A stretch of DNA of 64,000 nt, from NCBI RefSeq assembly GCF_024435355.1, contig NZ_JAMJWG010000002.1, positions 558,001 to 622,000 of the forward strand, in the 5' to 3' direction. Origin of the DNA: Streptomyces odontomachi. Its GTDB lineage: Bacteria; Actinomycetota; Actinomycetes; Streptomycetales; Streptomycetaceae. Positions 26,549 through 35,145 of the stretch are shown one piece after another (position 1 is the first letter of the stretch; each line of letters begins with the position of its first letter). The position numbers were made by a program, and so were the translations under genes. The notes beneath the pieces are model-generated. The model saw nothing but the letters and a program-made list of their open reading frames with translations. It was not told the origin of the DNA and searched no databases.

Positions 26549-27752
26549 CGAAGAGACCGCCTTGGTCCAGCATGCGCTGGCCGGCCGGCAACTGAACCGG
26601 TACCGATTCGACGACTCGGCCGAGCAGTCCATGGTGTTCATGCTCGAGCGCGAATTCGAGCAGCGCACGGGCGCTCCGCACTGCCTCGCCGTCAACAGCG
26701 GCACGTCCGCGATCCTCACCTCGCTGGCGGCACTCGGCGTGGGTCCCGGCGACGAGGTGATCGTTCCCGGTTACACCTTCATCGCGACCATCGCCGCCGT
26801 CGTCCACCGTGGCGCGATCCCCGTCCTCGCCGAGATCGACGAGTCGCTCACCCTCGATCCCGCGGATGTGGTGCGCCGGATCACGCCGGCGACGAAGGCC
26901 ATCATCGCCGTGCACATGCTGGGCGCGCCGTGCGCGATGGACGAGCTGCGGACGATCGCCGACGAGCACGGACTGGTCCTGATCGAGGACGTGGCCCAGG
27001 CCTGCGGCGGCCGGTACCGCGGCCGCGCCCTCGGCACCATCGGCGACGCGGGGGCCTTCTCGCTCAACATGTTCAAGATCATCACCTCCGGTGACGGCGG
27101 TCTGGTCACATGCGCCGACGACGCGGTGCACGAACGCGCCTTCGCCTTCCACGACCACGGGTTCAAGCCGTTCCGCCAGGGCGTGGTCGACGCCGACTCG
27201 TTGTTCGGCATGAACCTGCGGATGCACGAGCTGAGCGGCGCCGTCGCGCTCGGCCAGCTCCGCAAGATCGACGACATCCTGGGCACGCTCCGGCGGCAGA
27301 AGACGGCGCTCTCCGACGCCGTCGGCGAGCTGCCGGGGGTGGCGCGCCGCCGCCTCAACGACGCCGACGGCGAGTGCTGCTCGCTCCTCGTGCTGAGGTT
27401 CGAGTCCGTCGAGGCGGCCCGGGCGGTGGCCACCCGGCTCGACACCGTCACCCTCATCGACTCGGGCCGCCACTACTACGGAAACATGCCGCAGCTGCTC
27501 GGTCGCCGCATGCCCACCACGACGGAATGCCCCTTCGCGTGTGCCGCCCATCCCACCAGCTACCGGTACGAGCCGCACATGCTGCCCCGCACCGACGACA
27601 TCCTCGGCCGTTCGGTCGCGCTGTCGGTCGGAGTGGTCGATTCCTACATCGGCGCCGGATTCGGCATCGACCCGCTCTCGTCGCCGGACGAGATCGCGGC
27701 CGTGGCCGGCGCCCTGCACTCAGCCGTCGACGAAGTGGTTGCGAAGATATGA
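26517..27752 (+). CDS. DegT/DnrJ/StrS PLP aminotransferase
   Basis: This 411-residue fold-type I enzyme has NSGTSAI near 60, VIVPGYTFIAT, the aspartate motif LIEDVAQACGG, and PLP Lys187 in FSLNMFKIITSGDGG. Relatives transaminate keto-sugars and keto-cyclitols. Given the cyclase, epimerase and GMC oxidase beside it, it probably installs the nitrogen of a C7N aminocyclitol. An aminobenzoate-synthase-like role (cf. PctV) cannot be excluded. An AAAGG site precedes the ATG; its stop overlaps the cyclase start (ATGA). Confidence 0.85.
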   Translation: MTGPGYLFLGDEETALVQHALAGRQLNRYRFDDSAEQSMVFMLEREFEQRTGAPHCLAVNSGTSAILTSLAALGVGPGDEVIVPGYTFIATIAAVVHRGAIPVLAEIDESLTLDPADVVRRITPATKAIIAVHMLGAPCAMDELRTIADEHGLVLIEDVAQACGGRYRGRALGTIGDAGAFSLNMFKIITSGDGGLVTCADDAVHERAFAFHDHGFKPFRQGVVDADSLFGMNLRMHELSGAVALGQLRKIDDILGTLRRQKTALSDAVGELPGVARRRLNDADGECCSLLVLRFESVEAARAVATRLDTVTLIDSGRHYYGNMPQLLGRRMPTTTECPFACAAHPTSYRYEPHMLPRTDDILGRSVALSVGVVDSYIGAGFGIDPLSSPDEIAAVAGALHSAVDEVVAKI

Positions 27753-29341
27753 ACACGCCACCTGCCGAATCGGGATTGGCGCGGACGGGCGTCCCGCCCA
27801 GTCACTGGAGGGTCCGGGCGCAGCAGACCGTCACGTACGAAGTCCACATGATGGACAACGTCCTCGACCCGGCGAACCCGGCGCTGATCGAGGCGGGAGC
27901 GACCGTCCCCACCGACCGTCCTCGCCGGTTCGTCGTGGTCGACGCCACCATCCACGACCTCTACGGGCGGGAACTCAGCCGGTACCTGGACCACCACAAC
28001 TGCGAGTACCGCCTGTGCGTCCTGTCGGCCTCCGAAGAGGCCAAGACGATGGAGGCGGTGTTCACCGTGGTGAGCGGTCTTGACTCGTTCGGCATCTCCC
28101 GCCGGCACGAGCCGGTCATCGGCATCGGCGGCGGCATCATCCTGGACATCGTCGGCCTGGCCAGCAGCCTCTACCGGCGCAGCACTCCGTACGTGCGCGT
28201 TCCCACCTCGCTCCTCGGCCTGGTCGACGCCGGGGTCGGCATCAAGACCGGGGTGAACTTCGCCTGCCACAAGAACCGCCTGGGCTCGTACTTCGCTTCC
28301 TCGGTCGCGTTGCTGGACCGGAGCTTCCTGGCGACCATGGACGAGCGGCACATCAGCAACGGCCTGGCCGAAATCCTCAAGATCGCGCTGGTCAAGGACG
28401 CGCGGCTGTTCTGGCTGCTGGAGGAGTACGCCGAGCTGCTGCTCACGGAGCGGCTCACGGGACAGACGCTGACCGGCGACGTCGTCGCCACGGACGTGTT
28501 CAGCCGTGCGGTGGGCGGCATGCTGGAGGAGCTCCAGCCGAATCTGTGGGAGAAGCAGCTGGAGCGGCTGGTCGACTACGGCCACTCCTTCAGCCCCACG
28601 CTGGAGATGCGGGCCCTGCCGGCGCTGCTGCACGGTGAAGCCGTCACCGTCGACATGGCGCTCACCACGGTGCTGGCCGAGGGGCGCGGCCTGGTCGCAC
28701 GGCAGGAGCGCGAACGGATCTTCGACCTGATGCGGCGGCTACGCCTGCCGGTCTGGCACCCGTTGCTCGAACCCGAGCTTCTCGAGCACGCGCTGCGGGA
28801 GACCACCCGGCACCGCGACGGGTTGCAGCGCATGCCGATCCCGGTGGGGATCGGCGGGGCTCGCTTCGTCAACGACGTCACCCTCGCCGAGCTCTCCGAC
28901 GCGGCCGGGATCCTGCGCGAGCTGGACCGGGCCCGGGCCACCACGTCCGGGCACCGTCATGCGCCGGGCAAACCGGTGGTCACCGACGTCGACGGTGCGT
29001 CCGATGCGGACGGGACGTGCGTGATCCGCCACGACGGCATGAGCAGCACCTGGGAGGCGATCACATGGTCGTCCCTACCGCCCGGCGCCTCCTGCGACGT
29101 ACCTGCGCGGTCCGGCACCGACACGTTCTGCTTCATCCTCGCCGGCGAAGGAGAGCTGCTCCTCGACGATGTTCCGCACCCGCTCCTCCCCGGCCATCTG
29201 ATCGCCCATCGCAGCGGCACCGTGCACCGCTTCAAGAACCTGGGCACGGCGGACCTGAGCTGGCTCGTGATCGCGGTGCCCCGCCCTCCTGCCGCCCCCG
29301 AACTGTCGGAGAACGCACCGACGACGGAGTGTGTCGCGTGA
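27749..29341 (+). CDS. Sedoheptulose-7-P cyclase fused to a cupin domain
   Basis: This 530-residue protein has residues 20-395 as a DHQ-synthase-fold sugar phosphate cyclase. It shows IGIGGGIILDIVGL (125-137), GVNFACHKNRLGSY (168-181), GLAEILK with Glu208, and DYGHSFSPTLEM (277-288). The Pro after FS, where dehydroquinate synthases have His, is typical of valiolone-type cyclases. It should convert sedoheptulose 7-phosphate to 2-epi-5-epi-valiolone or a close isomer. Residues 423-512 are an added cupin domain keeping GTVHRFKN but lacking the HxH pair. Known cyclases I recall end before this domain. Confidence 0.85.
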   Translation: MNTPPAESGLARTGVPPSHWRVRAQQTVTYEVHMMDNVLDPANPALIEAGATVPTDRPRRFVVVDATIHDLYGRELSRYLDHHNCEYRLCVLSASEEAKTMEAVFTVVSGLDSFGISRRHEPVIGIGGGIILDIVGLASSLYRRSTPYVRVPTSLLGLVDAGVGIKTGVNFACHKNRLGSYFASSVALLDRSFLATMDERHISNGLAEILKIALVKDARLFWLLEEYAELLLTERLTGQTLTGDVVATDVFSRAVGGMLEELQPNLWEKQLERLVDYGHSFSPTLEMRALPALLHGEAVTVDMALTTVLAEGRGLVARQERERIFDLMRRLRLPVWHPLLEPELLEHALRETTRHRDGLQRMPIPVGIGGARFVNDVTLAELSDAAGILRELDRARATTSGHRHAPGKPVVTDVDGASDADGTCVIRHDGMSSTWEAITWSSLPPGASCDVPARSGTDTFCFILAGEGELLLDDVPHPLLPGHLIAHRSGTVHRFKNLGTADLSWLVIAVPRPPAAPELSENAPTTECVA

Positions 29342-29919
29342 CCCCACACCTGGCGACCGAGGCCCGACAGCGGGGCATTCCCGGCGCGACCGCGGTGCAC
29401 CATGTGGCCTACACCGTGCCCGACCTGGACCAGGCCGTGGCGTTCTTCACCGAGGTGATCGGCGCGGAGCTGGTCTACACCCAGGGTCCAGTGCAGGACG
29501 GCGAGGGTGACTGGATGACCCGCAAGCTCGGCGTGGCCGCCGAGGCGAGCGCCCAGGTCGCCATGTTGCGGCTGGGGCCCGTGACCAATCTGGAGCTCTT
29601 CGAGTACACGGCGCCGGACCAGCGCCGGCACATGCCCCGGAACAGCGACTGGGGCGGCCACCATCTGGCGATCCACGTCACGGACGTGGATGCCGCCGTG
29701 GCCTACCTGCGCACCCAGCCGGGTGTCCGCGTACTCGGCGAGCCGGAGACCATCACCGAAGGTCCCATCGCGGGTGACCGATGGGTGTACTTCGTCACAC
29801 CGTGGGGGATGCAGATGGAGCTGATCCACCTCCCTGCGGGAATGCCGTACGAGCAACAGACCCCTGCCCGGCTGTATCTGCCGGAACAGCCCTGGTCCAA
29901 CCGCGAAGGAGCCCGATGA
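29338..29919 (+). CDS. VOC-superfamily protein, probable valiolone epimerase
   Basis: This 193-residue glyoxalase/bleomycin-resistance fold protein has paired beta-alpha-beta-beta-beta units. Likely metal residues are His in VHHVAYTVPD, His in HHLAIHVTD and Glu in MQMELIHL. The size and pairing with a valiolone-type cyclase match 2-epi-5-epi-valiolone epimerases such as CetB (cetoniacytone), so epimerisation at C-2 is the likely job. GTG 29338 overlaps the cyclase stop by 4 bp. Confidence 0.75.
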   Translation: MTPHLATEARQRGIPGATAVHHVAYTVPDLDQAVAFFTEVIGAELVYTQGPVQDGEGDWMTRKLGVAAEASAQVAMLRLGPVTNLELFEYTAPDQRRHMPRNSDWGGHHLAIHVTDVDAAVAYLRTQPGVRVLGEPETITEGPIAGDRWVYFVTPWGMQMELIHLPAGMPYEQQTPARLYLPEQPWSNREGAR

Positions 29920-30425
29920 GTGCGCCGGTGAACGACAGGCCCCCGCGGATCACCCACGTGCCCGCCGGCCAAGGGCCGACGACCTGGGTCGACGGTGACG
30001 CCTACACCGTCAAGGCCGGCACCGAGAGCACCAACGGCTCGCTGGCGTTCCTGGAGGCCTCGATCCCGCCGGGCAGCGGTCCGCCGCCGCATGTGCACAC
30101 GCTGGAGGACGAGGCGTTCTACATCCTCTCGGGCCAGCTGGAGATCCGCGGCGACGACCAGCGGTTCGAGGTCGGTGCGGGAGACTTCGTCTTCATCCCG
30201 CGCGGCACCGCGCACTGCTTCAAGAACCTCAGCGTGCACGTCGCGCGGATGGTCTTCCTCTACACCCCGGCCGGGTTCGAGAAGTTCTTCCTGGAGTCCG
30301 GCGATCCGGCCGTGCCGGGCATGCCGATCCCCGTGTGGGGGCCCGCGGAGTTCGAGCGCGCGACGCAGATAGCCGTACGCCTCGGGTGGCAGGGGCCGGC
30401 GACCGAGGAGGAAGCCGGCCGGTGA
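29916..30425 (+). CDS. Cupin F, quercetinase-like, intact metal site
   Basis: This 169-residue cupin has motif 1 PPPHVHTLEDEAFYILSG (His, His, Glu) and motif 2 GTAHCFKN (His): a full metal site in a GxxxxPPHxH context common in quercetin-dioxygenase-like proteins. It is distinct from the A/B/C cupins and could be an oxygenase or isomerase acting on the cyclitol ring. Last gene of the operon; ATG overlaps the VOC stop. Confidence 0.78.
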   Translation: MSAPVNDRPPRITHVPAGQGPTTWVDGDAYTVKAGTESTNGSLAFLEASIPPGSGPPPHVHTLEDEAFYILSGQLEIRGDDQRFEVGAGDFVFIPRGTAHCFKNLSVHVARMVFLYTPAGFEKFFLESGDPAVPGMPIPVWGPAEFERATQIAVRLGWQGPATEEEAGR

Positions 30426-30445
30426 CGCGCCGCCAGGTGGTGCTT

Positions 30446-30463
30446 CTCCCGCCGGGAGGCTTT
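30446..30463. terminator. Weak hairpin at the operon end
   Basis: CTCCC-GCC-GGGAG forms a short stem about 25 bp after the last cupin stop, followed by CTTTAC. It may terminate the cluster operon before the convergent hydrolase gene; the stem is only about 5 bp. Confidence 0.3.
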
Positions 30464-30507
30464 ACGGACCGTCGAGGAGCAGCATGTCGTCGCGCGATGG
30501 GTCAGGT

Positions 30508-31548
30508 TCAGCCGTCGACCCGTAGCGCACCCAGCAGCATCGGCAGGGAAGCATGCAGTTCGCGTTCCCAGTACGCCCAGCCGTGGGTTCCCGGTCCGTA
30601 GAAATGGGTGGTCACGTGCTTTGCGCCCACGCTGTCCAGCTCGGCGGCGAGTGCGTGGTTCTGCCGGTTGAAGTCGGCCTCGAGCGCGCTCGTGTTCCCC
30701 GGAGGGTCCAACGGCCCGGTGGTGCCGTCGCCGCACGACAGGTACACGGGGATCGACCGGAGCCGGTCGGCCAGGTAGAAGGGGTCGTGGGCTGCCCAGA
30801 TGCCGCGCTGCGCGACCGGGTCGCCCCAGACCCGCAGCGGGTCGTCGCCCTGGCCGGCGAAGTAACCCAGGATGCGGTTCACCGACTCGTCGTTCAGCAG
30901 CGGGTGTGCCGAGCCCGAGTACGCGGCGGTCGCCTTGAACATGCCGGGATGCCGGGCGGCGTACAGCAGCGCGCCCTGGCCGCCCATGGACAGCCCGGCC
31001 ACGACGCGGTCGCTGCCGGCTGCCCAGTCTCGTTCCAGCAGCCGTCGCAGCTCCACCGTGTGGAACGTCTCCCACGCCGGGTCGCCGCCCTGACCGTAGT
31101 TCCACCAGTCGCTGTACCAGCCGTTCCAGCCGGCCTCCGGCATCACCACGAGCACCTTGCGCAGGCTGTCGAGCTGCGCGACGTCGGTGAGGCTGGTCCA
31201 CGAGGTGTAGTCCCCGCAGCAACCGTGCAGCAGCCAGAGGGTCGGCCAGTGCTGGCGTCGATCGCTCGGGTTCCAGCCGTCGGGCGTGAGGAGCCTGACC
31301 TTGACCGTCCGGCCGCCCAGCGCCGCCGACCGCACCGACAGGTCGACCTGACGGTCCGCGACCTGGGTGACGGCGACCACCTCGGCGCCTGCCGACGTCG
31401 CGGCGGGTGTGGCGTCGACGCCCCCGACGGTGGGCGCCGGCGACTTCCCGAGCGGGGCGGCGAGCGCCGGCGCGGTGGGCGCGAGGGTGAGGAGCAGAGC
31501 GGCAAGGACGAGCAGAAGGCGCGAGCGAAGGGTCAGGACAGCGATCAC
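30508..31548 (-). CDS. Secreted Ag85/esterase D-type alpha/beta hydrolase
   Basis: This 346-residue protein has a Sec signal peptide (LLLVLAALLLTLAPTAPALAA). A catalytic domain carries the oxyanion motif LLHGCCGDYTSW and the nucleophile GLSMGGQGAL. The acid and His lie towards the C-terminus, with YGPGTHGWAYW bearing the His. The family includes S-formylglutathione-hydrolase-like esterases and antigen 85 acyltransferases. Streptomycetes lack mycolates, so an esterase or acyltransferase on an unknown substrate is more likely than mycolyl transfer. Confidence 0.8.
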   Translation of the reverse strand: MIAVLTLRSRLLLVLAALLLTLAPTAPALAAPLGKSPAPTVGGVDATPAATSAGAEVVAVTQVADRQVDLSVRSAALGGRTVKVRLLTPDGWNPSDRRQHWPTLWLLHGCCGDYTSWTSLTDVAQLDSLRKVLVVMPEAGWNGWYSDWWNYGQGGDPAWETFHTVELRRLLERDWAAGSDRVVAGLSMGGQGALLYAARHPGMFKATAAYSGSAHPLLNDESVNRILGYFAGQGDDPLRVWGDPVAQRGIWAAHDPFYLADRLRSIPVYLSCGDGTTGPLDPPGNTSALEADFNRQNHALAAELDSVGAKHVTTHFYGPGTHGWAYWERELHASLPMLLGALRVDG

Positions 31549-31599
31549 GGCGGCTCCCTGGGGTTGGTCGCTGCTTGGATGTGGTGCGACGGGGCCGGG

Positions 31600-33213
31600 T
31601 CAGCCCCTGTCGGGCAGGATCAGCAGGGCGTCCCCGACGGGACGTTCACCGGTGGCGTCGGACGGCTGGTTGACCACCTTGCCGTCGATCACCGTCGTGG
31701 TGGAGCCGCCTCCGTCGAGGTTCATCGCGTCGCGCAGCCCGAGCGCCCTGGCGATCTCGGCGGCCTCCGGGATGCTGAGCCCCAGCGCGCCGGTGCTGCG
31801 CCCGTCGGCGGTGACGAGCACGGTCCGGCCGGCCGCGTCCACCCCGGCCAGCGTGCGCGGATTGCGCTTCTGCACCCAGCCGTAGTACCAGCTGGGGTCG
31901 CCCGGGTGCACCATGCCGTCGGTGGCCGGCGTGACGTGGAGCCGCCCGTCGCGGACCAGTTCGGGGCCGCCGTTGACGATGTCGGTGCGGGGTGAGGGCG
32001 AGACGGGGTGGCCCTGCCGGTCCAGCAGGGTCGTCCTGATGTGCAGGTGGTCGCCGGCCCGGGCGAGGTCGCTCAGCTCGGCGACGCGCCGGCCGGTCGC
32101 CTGCACGGAGCTGCCGCCCGCCGGCAGCGCTCCGCCGCGTGGCGAGCGCAGTTCGACGACCCGGCCATGGGCGTCCAGGACGGCCTCGAGGCCCTCGCCC
32201 TGCGGGGTGCGCTGGCCGAAGTCGGGTGTGAAGGCGACGAGTTCGTCGGGGTTGGTGCAGGTCACATCGTGCAGCGGCAGCGAGGTCGGGAGGTCGTGTG
32301 CGGTGCCGCCGCAGTTCCTGATGAGACCGGGGACCCGGTTGATGCCGTTCAGGCTCAGCGAGGTGCCTCGCCCGGTGACCTGCCCCCGCCAGGTGAAGCG
32401 GGCGATCTCGGTCTGCCCGCCGTCGTCGTGGATCACGAGTCCGGGGCGCCCGCTGACCGGTTCGCTCAGCAGGCGGCCGTCGTACACGCCGACGCCGGCG
32501 GGGTCCCCCGGTGCGCCCGCGAGGGGGTCGAGGACGAAGAACCCGGCGTTGACCGCAGCGGTCGCGCCGGCGGCGTTCGACAGCACGCTGGCCGTCTCGC
32601 GGTTCTCCAGGTCGGGCCCGTACGCCGCCGTCAGGCTGCCGTGGAACCGGTGCGGGTCGATGGTCAGCACGTCGACACGCCACGGGCCCCGGTCGGTGGA
32701 GTCGCCGTCCCAGCCGGTGTACACGGCGGATCCCGCGTACCCGGCTCTGCTCAGGCGGGTGCGTTCGGATGTCGCGGCGGACTGCGCGTCGAACGATCCG
32801 ACCCGGACCCGCCAGCCGAGCGTCCCGCCGGCGTAGTCGGCCGTCTTCGGCGTCGTCACCTGCTCGACCCGGGCCTCGAAGCCGTCGCGCCGCAGGGCGG
32901 CGGCCAGTTCGTCGGCGCTCGCCTTGTCTTTCAGGGTGGTGGGCGGTGCGTCGGGGTCCGGTGAGCTCTCACCGCCGGGTATGGACACCTCGACCGTCCA
33001 GTGCAGCGCCGAGTCCTGGCTGCCGCGCACGATGCGGGTGAGGGTGACACCCGGTTGCAGGGTGGTCGTCGTCCGGGTCTCGGTCAGGTCGGAGGGGCCC
33101 AACGGCAGCGCGTGCAGGCCGGGCTGCGGAGCCGGGGACGCCTGTGCCGGCAGCGCGCCCGCCGTGACGAGGACACCGAGGACAGCGGCCGCACCGCACA
33201 GTCTCTTCTTCAT
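31600..33213 (-). CDS. Secreted SPOR + phosphodiester glycosidase (NAGPA) protein
   Basis: This 537-residue protein has a signal peptide (MKKRLCGAAAVLGVLVTAG...AQA). A SPOR-like region follows (DELAAALRRDGFEARVEQV...WRVRVGSF). The C-terminal NAGPA/DUF2233 domain has AAVNAGFFVLDP, DIVNGGPELVRDG, LVTADGRSTGALG and LRDAMNLDGGGSTT. Such domains remove alpha-GlcNAc or other sugars from phosphodiesters. It probably acts on cell-wall polymers or glycopeptide-like material. ATG 33213 places the signal peptide at the N-terminus; 33255 is an upstream alternative. Confidence 0.8.
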   Translation of the reverse strand: MKKRLCGAAAVLGVLVTAGALPAQASPAPQPGLHALPLGPSDLTETRTTTTLQPGVTLTRIVRGSQDSALHWTVEVSIPGGESSPDPDAPPTTLKDKASADELAAALRRDGFEARVEQVTTPKTADYAGGTLGWRVRVGSFDAQSAATSERTRLSRAGYAGSAVYTGWDGDSTDRGPWRVDVLTIDPHRFHGSLTAAYGPDLENRETASVLSNAAGATAAVNAGFFVLDPLAGAPGDPAGVGVYDGRLLSEPVSGRPGLVIHDDGGQTEIARFTWRGQVTGRGTSLSLNGINRVPGLIRNCGGTAHDLPTSLPLHDVTCTNPDELVAFTPDFGQRTPQGEGLEAVLDAHGRVVELRSPRGGALPAGGSSVQATGRRVAELSDLARAGDHLHIRTTLLDRQGHPVSPSPRTDIVNGGPELVRDGRLHVTPATDGMVHPGDPSWYYGWVQKRNPRTLAGVDAAGRTVLVTADGRSTGALGLSIPEAAEIARALGLRDAMNLDGGGSTTTVIDGKVVNQPSDATGERPVGDALLILPDRG

Positions 33214-33244
33214 CTGCACCGCCTGGAAGCATGGGACAAGTGAT

Positions 33245-34396
33245 CTACAGGACACGTCTCAGCACCCCGGTATAGGCGTCGGCGTAGCGGACCATGCCGA
33301 GGTCGCTGGGGTGGGAGCCATCGGTTGTTGCTTCGTCGTCGTCACCCAGCAGGTCGTCACCTCTGAGGTAGCTCAGGTTCCTGACCCCCGAGGCGAGCAG
33401 GTTCCGGTAGGCCTCGCGGTACGCGGTGCGGCTGCCGGCCTGCTGGTCGCGCTCCCCCTTGACCAGCCAGGCGTTGGCGTAGGTGCGGTCCTCGACCATC
33501 ACGATCGGGATGTGCCCTCGCGCGGCGCGGAGCTGGCGGACGAAGGATTCGCCGCGTTCGCTCACCATGTCCGCATCCATGTTCGGCAGGCAGTCGATGA
33601 CGAACACCGCGGGATCGAGTTCGGCGAGCAGGGCGCCGACCTCCGGGTCCATGAAGGCGTTTCCGGAGAACCCCAGGTTGATGACGGGCCGGTCGAAGCG
33701 ACGGCCCAGGAGGGCCGTGAACGCCATGCCGGGGCGGGAGGCACAGGCTCCCTGGAGGATCGACGACCCGTAGAACACCAGCGGTTTACGGGTCCGTGGC
33801 GGCACCACCTGGAACGATGCGCCGCTGTCCACCCCGATCTGTAGCGACTCGACGCCGTTGTACAGCGGCAGGTAGGCCGTGTACCGCCGCAGTCCCGCGT
33901 CGACACCGGCTGTCAACTGCGCCTGAACGGTCTGCGCCGTGGGCTTGACCACCGCCAGCCAGCGGTCGCGGCCGTCGGCGTCCTGGGCGTACAGATCGAC
34001 CCCGCTGACACCGGTTGCCGGCATGTGCGGCAGCGCCAGGCTCGGCGAACGCAGCGTGTAGCGGGCGTGGATGACCGGTGAGTCGGTGTGGAACCGGGCC
34101 AGCATTCCCGCGGAGTCACGGCTGAGGTCCCACACGGCCTGGCGCACCGAGCCCTCTGCCCGCGCGGGCAGCCGGTCGTAGAAGCGGGCGGTGTCACTCC
34201 AGCCCTTCCCCTCCACTCCCCACTGCGCCACGTCGTACCAGGCGATGCCGTCCTCGACCACCGGTTCCGGCTCGGCGGGCGCCGCTGCGGCTGCGGCCGG
34301 CCGGGCTCCGGTGAATGCGGGACCGAGCACCGTCGCACCCGCTCCGAAGGCGGCCGTTGCGAGCAGCTGCTTGCGGGTCAGTCCCTGGCGCTCCAT
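33245..34396 (-). CDS. Secreted SGNH/GDSL-type hydrolase
   Basis: This protein of about 383 residues has a twin basic leader (TRKQLLATAAFG) and Ala-rich signal. An N-terminal beta-sandwich-like domain is followed by an SGNH hydrolase domain: VFYGSSILQG (nucleophile Ser block), GFSGNAFMDP (Gly/Asn blocks) and DGSHPSDLG (Asp-His). The arrangement resembles SsfX3-type GDSL esterases. Start uncertain among GTG 34432, ATG 34408 and ATG 34396; the last has GGGA at good spacing. Confidence 0.8.
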   Translation of the reverse strand: MERQGLTRKQLLATAAFGAGATVLGPAFTGARPAAAAAAPAEPEPVVEDGIAWYDVAQWGVEGKGWSDTARFYDRLPARAEGSVRQAVWDLSRDSAGMLARFHTDSPVIHARYTLRSPSLALPHMPATGVSGVDLYAQDADGRDRWLAVVKPTAQTVQAQLTAGVDAGLRRYTAYLPLYNGVESLQIGVDSGASFQVVPPRTRKPLVFYGSSILQGACASRPGMAFTALLGRRFDRPVINLGFSGNAFMDPEVGALLAELDPAVFVIDCLPNMDADMVSERGESFVRQLRAARGHIPIVMVEDRTYANAWLVKGERDQQAGSRTAYREAYRNLLASGVRNLSYLRGDDLLGDDDEATTDGSHPSDLGMVRYADAYTGVLRRVL

Positions 34397-34677
34397 CGGC
34401 TGTCCCATCTGTGCGGGGCAGGCGAAGCCCACCCACGACTGTCGCCTTGCCAGGCCTCGCCATCGCCTCGCACTGACACAGCTACAGGCACAGCCAAGAC
34501 ACAGCTACGGACAACTGATTAACACACGCCGCATCAATATCGGCCGGGTTCCCCTGCACGTCAAGGTGCGCGAGCAGGCAACATGGCCGAGCGGAGCCGA
34601 CGCCCGCACCGCACGCGGTCGTCCCGACGGGCGGCCCACGGCGCCCGGTGCACCGACCGGCCACCGGGTCGGACGCG

Positions 34678-35145
34678 TCAGCGCAGCGGGATGTCGTGGT
34701 CGGCGCCCCGCTCGTGCTGCGGGCGGGGGCCGAAGTAGCGCCGCTCGCCCTCGGCGATCGGAACGTCGTTGATGCTGGCCTCGCGGCGGCGCATGAGCCC
34801 GTTCTCGTCGAACTCCCACAGTTCGTTGCCGTAGCTGCGGTACCACTGCCCGGCTCGGTCGTGGCACTCGTACTGGAAGCGGACGGCGATGCGGTTGCCG
34901 TCGAAGCTCCACAGGCTCTTGCGCAGCGCGTAGTCGAGCTCCCGCTCCCACTTGGCGGTGAGGAACGCGACGATCTCGGCGCGCCCGGTCAGGAACGTGT
35001 CACGGTTGCGCCAGACGGAGTCCTCGCTGTAGGCGAGGCTGACCCGGTGCGGGTCGCAGGTGTTCCAGGCGTCCTCGGCGGCCTGCACCTTGTGCAGGGC
35101 ACTGGCCAGGTCGAAGGGCGGGAAGGGCGGGCGGGGCTCGGACAC
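34678..35145 (-). CDS. NTF2-like DUF1348-family protein
   Basis: This 155-residue protein shows the DUF1348 pattern [11 protein letters not shown]...[34 protein letters not shown]...[23 protein letters not shown]. It has a cone-shaped NTF2 fold with unknown substrate. GTG 35145 follows AGAAAGGA. It stands alone between secreted-enzyme genes. Confidence 0.78.
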   Translation of the reverse strand: MSEPRPPFPPFDLASALHKVQAAEDAWNTCDPHRVSLAYSEDSVWRNRDTFLTGRAEIVAFLTAKWERELDYALRKSLWSFDGNRIAVRFQYECHDRAGQWYRSYGNELWEFDENGLMRRREASINDVPIAEGERRYFGPRPQHERGADHDIPLR

